Shown: in pieces, positions 59,894 to 64,000 of the stretch
How positions within the stretch are numbered: position 1 is the first letter of the stretch
Layout: the number at the start of each line of letters is the position of its first letter
Assembly (NCBI RefSeq): GCF_000718775.1
Contig: NZ_JOCB01000021.1
Coordinates: 1-64,000, forward strand
Length of the DNA: 64,000 bases
Direction of reading: 5' to 3'
DNA from: Streptomyces sp. NRRL S-31
GTDB taxonomy: Bacteria; Actinomycetota; Actinomycetes; Streptomycetales; Streptomycetaceae
Program-made: the position numbers and the translations under genes
The notes under the pieces: model-generated
Databases searched by the model: none
What the model was told of the DNA's origin: nothing
Seen by the model: the letters and a program-made list of their open reading frames with translations, nothing else

Positions 59894-59917
59894 GATTCTG
59901 TGCGGATGTTCGGGTAT
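59894..59917 (+). promoter_or_regulatory. SigB-type promoter before the anti-anti-sigma gene
   Basis: GATT (59894-59897), 14 bases, then GGGTAT (59912-59917) resembles the GTTT-N14-GGGTAT consensus of SigB/SigF sigma factors with one mismatch. It lies 67 bases before the STAS gene, suggesting autoregulated expression of its own antagonist. Confidence 0.5.
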
Positions 59918-59983
59918 CGAAGTGCGCATGGAAGGCGTAATGTTCGAGGGCATCAGCAGCCACGACCTCGGGAGAGAGACGGC

Positions 59984-60361
59984 ATGGACCACGGGACGGT
60001 CGGCAGCGCACAGTCGGGCCGGCTTCTGGTGGAGGTGCGGGAGGAGGGCTCCAGCGCCGTTGTGACGCCGGCGGGTGAACTCGATCACCACACCGCCGAT
60101 CTTCTGCGCGAGCCCCTCGACGACCTTCTGGACAAGGGATTCACCCGGCTCGTGGTGGACTGCTCACGCCTGGAGTTCTGCGACTCCACGGGGTTGAACG
60201 TCCTGCTCGGCGCCCGGCTGAAGGCGGACGCCGCCGGTGGCGGAGTCCATCTGGCCGGCATGCTGCCGGTCGTCGCCCGCGTGTTCGAGATCACCGGGGC
60301 CGAGGCGGTCTTCACCGTGCACGACTCCGTGGAGGCGGCCCTGGCCGACGGTGCCGACTGA
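59984..60361 (+). CDS. STAS-domain anti-sigma factor antagonist
   Basis: 125 residues from ATG 59984, with GGGAGAGAG upstream. LLVEVREEGSSAVVTPAGELDHHTADLLREPLDDLLDKGFTRLVVDCSRLEFCDSTGLNVLLGARLKADAAGGGVHLAGM is a complete SpoIIAA/RsbV-like fold. The regulatory phosphorylation site is Ser68 in CDSTGLN. It should free the sigma factor by binding its anti-sigma factor when unphosphorylated. The ATPase downstream is its expected partner. Confidence 0.93.
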   Translation: MDHGTVGSAQSGRLLVEVREEGSSAVVTPAGELDHHTADLLREPLDDLLDKGFTRLVVDCSRLEFCDSTGLNVLLGARLKADAAGGGVHLAGMLPVVARVFEITGAEAVFTVHDSVEAALADGAD

Positions 60362-60433
60362 CCCGCAGGCCCTCGGTCCGGACCGGTCCGCGCACCGGCT
60401 CCCCCGCGCGTCGCGCGTGTCACGTCGAACACG

Positions 60434-60446
60434 GGGGTGTTACCCC
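60434..60446. other. GGGGT-GTT-ACCCC palindrome in the STAS/ATPase gap
   Basis: The 60362-60746 gap (385 bases) holds this dyad and a TTGACC (60696) that might be a -35. No gene is seen. The ATPase probably has its own promoter rather than being co-transcribed. Confidence 0.35.
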
Positions 60447-60746
60447 GGGTCGGTCGGGCAGGAGAGGGCAGAAGAAGGCAGAGGCGTCCCGCCGGCCACC
60501 GGGTCCGCACCGGACCGGGCACGGCCGGTACGGGACGTGCCGACGAACGACCTGGACGGAACATGTGTCCGGAGCACGGGCTGGGTACGCGACCCCGTCC
60601 GCCGGGCGCTCGGCAGACGTCCCGGCCTGCGACGACCGGCGGGCACCGGCGGTCCGGCCCCGGCCGGTCCGTCGGCCGGACCGCCGTTCGGACTGTTGAC
60701 CGCACTTTTGAAATGTGAACCGGTGAATCGGTGAGGTGAAGCGCTG

Positions 60747-61316
60747 ATGAGCACCACCCGGCCTTACTCGCCGGGCGACCGCGGCCCGGAGCCCAGCGGC
60801 GCTTCCGGGGCGTCCGAGGGGACCGCGCCGGCCGTCGGCGCGGCCACGGGGGCAGCCGCGCCGTCCGTGCCGTCCGGGCAGACCGGCGGCGCCGCGCAGC
60901 CCCGCGCTCGGCAGATGCGCAGACTCCGCCTGGAAGGCGAGAGCGGGGTCGTGCCGCTCGCTCGCGACTTCACCCGCCAGGCGCTGTACGCGTGGGGCTG
61001 GCTCCCCGCCGACGGCGGCGAACAGCGCGCCGCCGCCGAAGACGTGCTGCTCGTCGTCTCCGAGCTGGTCACCAACGCCTGCCTGCACGCCGAGGGCCCC
61101 GACGCACTGCTGCTCGCCTGCGACAACAAGGTGATCCGGATCGAGGTCTCCGACCGGGGCTCCGGCCAGCCGGCCCCGCGCACCCCGCACCGCGCCGGCC
61201 GTCCCGGCGGCCACGGCATGTTCATCGTGCAGCGGCTGTGCCTGGACTGGGGCGTCGTGCGCGCCCCCGAGACGCCGGGCAAGACGGTCTGGGCGGAGCT
61301 GGGCGCACCGGCGTGA
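60747..61316 (+). CDS. RsbW-like ATP-binding anti-sigma kinase
   Basis: 189 residues from ATG 60747 with GAGGTGAAG upstream. A Gly/Ala-rich, disordered 60-residue N-terminus precedes a GHKL (HATPase_c_2) domain: N-box VVSELVTNACLHAEG (103-117), G1 DRGSGQP (136-142) and G2 GGHGMFIV (154-161). All ATP-binding motifs remain. It probably binds the SigI-like sigma factor and phosphorylates the STAS protein, though a separate sigma partner is possible because Streptomyces has many RsbW paralogues. Confidence 0.9.
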   Translation: MSTTRPYSPGDRGPEPSGASGASEGTAPAVGAATGAAAPSVPSGQTGGAAQPRARQMRRLRLEGESGVVPLARDFTRQALYAWGWLPADGGEQRAAAEDVLLVVSELVTNACLHAEGPDALLLACDNKVIRIEVSDRGSGQPAPRTPHRAGRPGGHGMFIVQRLCLDWGVVRAPETPGKTVWAELGAPA

Positions 61317-61331
61317 GCACCCCGCCCGGCC

Positions 61332-61379
61332 GATCGCGTGACCGGCTGATCGCGTGACCGGCTGATCCCGCGCTCGGCT
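61332..61379 (+). repeat. Three 16-bp tandem repeats after the anti-sigma gene
   Basis: GATCGCGTGACCGGCT (61332-61347 and 61348-61363) is followed by a degenerate third copy GATCCCGCGCTCGGCT (61364-61379). Confidence 0.75.
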
Positions 61380-61584
61380 CATCCCGCGACCGTGGTGGCG
61401 TGCCGGCCGCGGGGCGCGTCCGGCCCCGGGCGTGCCCGCGCGGTGCGGCGCCGCGCCGGTACGGCTCGGTGTCCGGCGGACGGCGGACGGCGGCATCCGC
61501 ACACATCCTCCGCGTACCGCGTCTTCCTTCCTCGCGGCCCCGGGCGTACCTTGACGCCCGAATCTGATATGCCGTCAGGAACGG

Positions 61585-61836
61585 ATGGGGTGGACCGACC
61601 CTACCGTGGACACCACCGGGCAGCCCGGCGGTGCGGCCGGGGGCACGTCGGTGTCCGGCGGCTCCGCGGCGTCGGGCGGCTCCGCGGGCTCGGCCGCGAG
61701 CGGCGACGACGGCGGCCTCGCCGAGACCGGCGCCGGCGACCACGGCGCGCTGAAGGCCCTGGGCCTGGTGGCGGGCACGGCGATCCTGCTGGGCGCGGCC
61801 GTGTTCACGTACATGCCACGGCGCAGGTCCCGCTGA
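61585..61836 (+). CDS. Mini-protein with LAETG sortase sorting signal, possibly partial
   Basis: 83 residues from ATG 61585: a Gly/Ser/Thr-rich stretch, then GGLAETGAG, a 20-residue hydrophobic segment (LKALGLVAGTAILLGAAVF) and a basic tail RRRSR. This is the complete C-terminal wall-sorting signal; LAxTG is the class E sortase motif used in Streptomyces. No signal peptide is visible at the N-terminus and an in-frame TGA lies at 61552, so this may be the remaining end of a larger surface protein or a gene with an unrecognised upstream exporter region. A CTGAT-ATGC-CGTCAG dyad precedes it. Confidence 0.55.
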   Translation: MGWTDPTVDTTGQPGGAAGGTSVSGGSAASGGSAGSAASGDDGGLAETGAGDHGALKALGLVAGTAILLGAAVFTYMPRRRSR

Positions 61837-61844
61837 CCGGCCGG

Positions 61845-61985
61845 GGGCCAACGCACACGATCCGGCCGGAGCCGGCCCACACGCCCCGGCCGGGGTCCCG
61901 CGCAACCGATCCGGCCGGAGGCCAACCCCACACGATCCGGCCGGGGGCCACCCCACACGCCCCGGCCGGAGGCCGACGCGCAACG
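61845..61985 (+). repeat. Degenerate ~25-bp tandem repeats downstream of the LAETG ORF
   Basis: Units built of (G)GCCAACNCCACACGATCCGGCCGG or CACACGCCCCGGCCGG recur about five to six times between 61845 and 61985, separating the ORF from the convergent transporter gene. Confidence 0.75.
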
Positions 61986-62003
61986 ACGGAGGGCCGGGAC
62001 GGG

Positions 62004-63509
62004 CTAGTTGACGTTGCCCATCAGCTTCTTGACCTTGTTGCGGTACATCCACACCGCGACACCCGCGACCACGGCGAGCACGCCCTCCAGGGCGACGAAG
62101 CCCATCTTGTCGAGGTTGACGCCGCCGACGGCCGGGTTCGACAGCAGGGCGGTGACGGAGTCACCCGCGGTCACCGCGAGGAACCAGACGCCCATCATCT
62201 GGGAGGCGTACTTCTTCGGCGCCATCTTGGTCGTCACCGACAGACCCACCGGCGACAGCGTCAGCTCACCGACGGTCTGCACGAAGTAGATCGCGACCAG
62301 CCACAGCGCGGCGGCCTTGTGACCGCCCTCGGCGATCGACAGGGGGGCGAGGAAGACGAAGAAGGACGCACCCACCAGCACCAGGCCGGAGGCGAACTTC
62401 ACGATGGTGCTCGGCTCCTTGCCGCGCCGGTTCAGCCACAGCCACAGCCAGGCGAAGACCGGGGCCAGCGCCATGATCATGACCGGGTTGACCGACTGGT
62501 ACCAGGAGACCGGGAACTCCCAGCCGAGGACCGAGTTCTTGGCGTTCTTCTCGGCGAACAGCGACAGGGTCGAGCCGCCCTGGTCGTAGATCATCCAGAA
62601 GACGGCGGCGGCGACGAAGAACCAGATGTACGCCGACACCTTCGAGCGCTCGGCCGGCTCCAGGTCCTTGTCCCGGTGGATCCGGGCGATGACCACGATC
62701 GGCACGATCAGGCCGATGAGGGTGAGCGGGATCAGCGCCCAGTTCAGGGTGAAGTGACCGGTGCCGCCCACGATGCCGTAGAAGACCGCGGCGACGGCCA
62801 GCCAGATCAGGCCCTTGCGCAGCGTGGCGGACTTCTCCGCGGCCGACAGCGGGGTCGGGACCCGGCTGCTCTTCGGGTTCAGGTGGCGGCCGCCCAGCAG
62901 GTACTGGGCCAGACCCAGCGCCATGCCGACCGCGGCCAGCGCGAAGCCCAGGTGCCAGTTGACGTTCTCACCGATGGTGCCGATGACCAGCGGGGCGACG
63001 AAGGCGCCGAGGTTGATGCCGATGTAGAAGAGCGTGAAGCCACCGTCCCGGCGCGGGTCCTCCGGGCCGTCGTAGAGGTGGCCGACCATCGTGGAGATGT
63101 TGGCCTTGAGCAGACCCGAACCGATGGCGACGAGGATCAGACCGACGTAGAAGCTCGCGGCGGTGGGCAGCGCCAGGCACAGGTGGCCCAGCATGATGAC
63201 GCCGCCCGCGACGGCGACCGTCTTGCGGGGACCGAGCAGACGGTCGGCGAACCAGCCGCCGGGCAGGGCGAGCAGGTAGACGAGCGACAGGTACACCGCG
63301 TAGATCGCGCTCGCCGTGCCCGCACTGAGGTGCAGGCCACCCGGGGCCACCAGATACAGCGGGAGCAGGGCCCTCATGCCGTAGTAGGAGAAACGCTCCC
63401 ACATCTCGGTCATGAAGAGAGTGGCCAGTCCGCGGGGGTGGCCGAAGAAGGTCTTCTCGGAACCGGGGGTGCCCCGGCGGACCGAGTCCTTCGTCAGGCT
63501 GGACGCCAT
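62004..63509 (-). CDS. POT/PTR-family proton-dependent oligopeptide transporter
   Basis: 501 residues from ATG 63509 with AAGGAA upstream. About 14 TM helices are predicted. The PTR signature EMWERFSYYGMRALLPLYL (35-53) carries the ExxERFxYYG proton-coupling motif, and GSGLLKANISTMVG with FTLFYIGINLGAF matches the PTR2 motif. It imports di- and tripeptides with H+ symport. The upstream region shows no operon partner. Confidence 0.95.
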   Translation of the reverse strand: MASSLTKDSVRRGTPGSEKTFFGHPRGLATLFMTEMWERFSYYGMRALLPLYLVAPGGLHLSAGTASAIYAVYLSLVYLLALPGGWFADRLLGPRKTVAVAGGVIMLGHLCLALPTAASFYVGLILVAIGSGLLKANISTMVGHLYDGPEDPRRDGGFTLFYIGINLGAFVAPLVIGTIGENVNWHLGFALAAVGMALGLAQYLLGGRHLNPKSSRVPTPLSAAEKSATLRKGLIWLAVAAVFYGIVGGTGHFTLNWALIPLTLIGLIVPIVVIARIHRDKDLEPAERSKVSAYIWFFVAAAVFWMIYDQGGSTLSLFAEKNAKNSVLGWEFPVSWYQSVNPVMIMALAPVFAWLWLWLNRRGKEPSTIVKFASGLVLVGASFFVFLAPLSIAEGGHKAAALWLVAIYFVQTVGELTLSPVGLSVTTKMAPKKYASQMMGVWFLAVTAGDSVTALLSNPAVGGVNLDKMGFVALEGVLAVVAGVAVWMYRNKVKKLMGNVN

Positions 63510-64000
63510 GGTCGTTCCTTGCTGTCTGGACGCGCGGCTGGAGCGTTGCGCGCCCGGTGGGGTGCGGCCGGCACCGGCGGATCGGTCGTCCACCCCCACG
63601 CCCGGGGGGAGCCCGCTGCCGGATCGCGGAGCGGCGGACGGCGACCACCGGGATCCACGCCCCACGACGCGTCGCTGCGTCCGGAGCCCGGCCAGAGGTC
63701 ATTCCTTTTCGGGCTGATCTTGGTCAGCCCGTACACAAAAGAGACCTTCAGCGTCCACTGCCCGCCAAAGGTCCCCGGTGTACTACAGGCGTTCAGATCA
63801 CCATACGGCAGGACACCGCCGGATATGGAAGGTCTTGAGACGCGGATCACAGGTGTCGCGGGAACCGCGGGACCGGTTTCGAAGGTCTCTTCTACGATCG
63901 CATCCACAGGTCGATGGTTCGGACCAGCGGGGGCGCAAGGTAAGAATCCCTGCAACCGATCACACCCCGGCACCGCGCACGGGCGGTCTACCATCACCTC
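63510..64000. other. Non-coding end of window
   Basis: About 490 bases without a supported gene. Open frames here lack ribosome sites and family features. The peptide transporter promoter should lie near 63550-63750. The final bases may belong to the upstream region of a gene outside the window. Confidence 0.5.

Noticed and set aside
63494-63997. A 167-codon minus-strand frame at the window end
   Set aside because: Runs through the transporter promoter region, lacks a ribosome site and resembles no protein family.

Overview
The window is high-GC actinobacterial chromosome, almost certainly Streptomyces. The evidence is third-position GC bias, frequent GTG starts, 4-base GTGA/ATGA gene overlaps, a bldA-type tRNA-Leu(UAA), Rpf cell-wall hydrolases, and a gene order that, from memory, follows S. 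coelicolor from about SCO3113 down to SCO3064. It is a core region. I see no insertion sequence, prophage, integrase or CRISPR array.

Layout. 1-5.6 kb: the 3' end of a proline-rich deaminase/SUKH fusion, a DivIVA-like coiled-coil protein and a frameshifted MFS exporter. 5.6-12.7 kb: an ABC ATPase/FtsX-like permease pair and mfd. 13.1-18 kb: a secreted HNH nuclease, two envelope proteins on the minus strand, and a one-piece DNA methylase with an HsdS-like tail. 18-24 kb: a membrane protein coupled to a Ser/Thr kinase, a decayed ORF, a SurA-like lipoprotein, a MazG-type pyrophosphohydrolase and a CYP107U1-like P450. 24-34 kb: rpfC, a ydaO (c-di-AMP) riboswitch with rpfA, eno, the coupled divIC-DUF501-ppx operon, a RelE/Phd toxin-antitoxin pair, ndh preceded by a Rex-like operator, and a cyclopropane-fatty-acid-synthase-like gene. 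34-40 kb: a second ABC/FtsX pair, bldA, a Bax-inhibitor-1 family protein and small genes.

40-52 kb: thiolase, SGNH hydrolase, cystathionine beta-synthase, an NCS1 permease divergent from an RpiR-type regulator, and a four-gene roadblock/DUF4388 cluster with no GTPase. 51.5-58.5 kb: a PLP decarboxylase divergent from a four-gene histidine utilisation operon (hutU, an M20 amidohydrolase, hutF, hutI). 58.8-61.3 kb: a SigB/SigF-family sigma factor facing an anti-anti-sigma factor and an RsbW-like ATPase, i.e. a partner-switching module. 61.3-64 kb: a mini-protein with an LAETG sorting signal, degenerate repeats and a POT/PTR peptide transporter.

Functional themes are development and dormancy (bldA, rpfA, rpfC, divIC, the P450, the sigma module), envelope processes (two FtsX systems, Cfa, BI-1, LAETG protein), redox control (ndh/Rex) and histidine catabolism. 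Most hairpins listed lie between genes or converging operons. Starts were chosen from ribosome binding sites and family starts, often inside longer open frames. All assignments come from reading the sequence; no similarity search was run.
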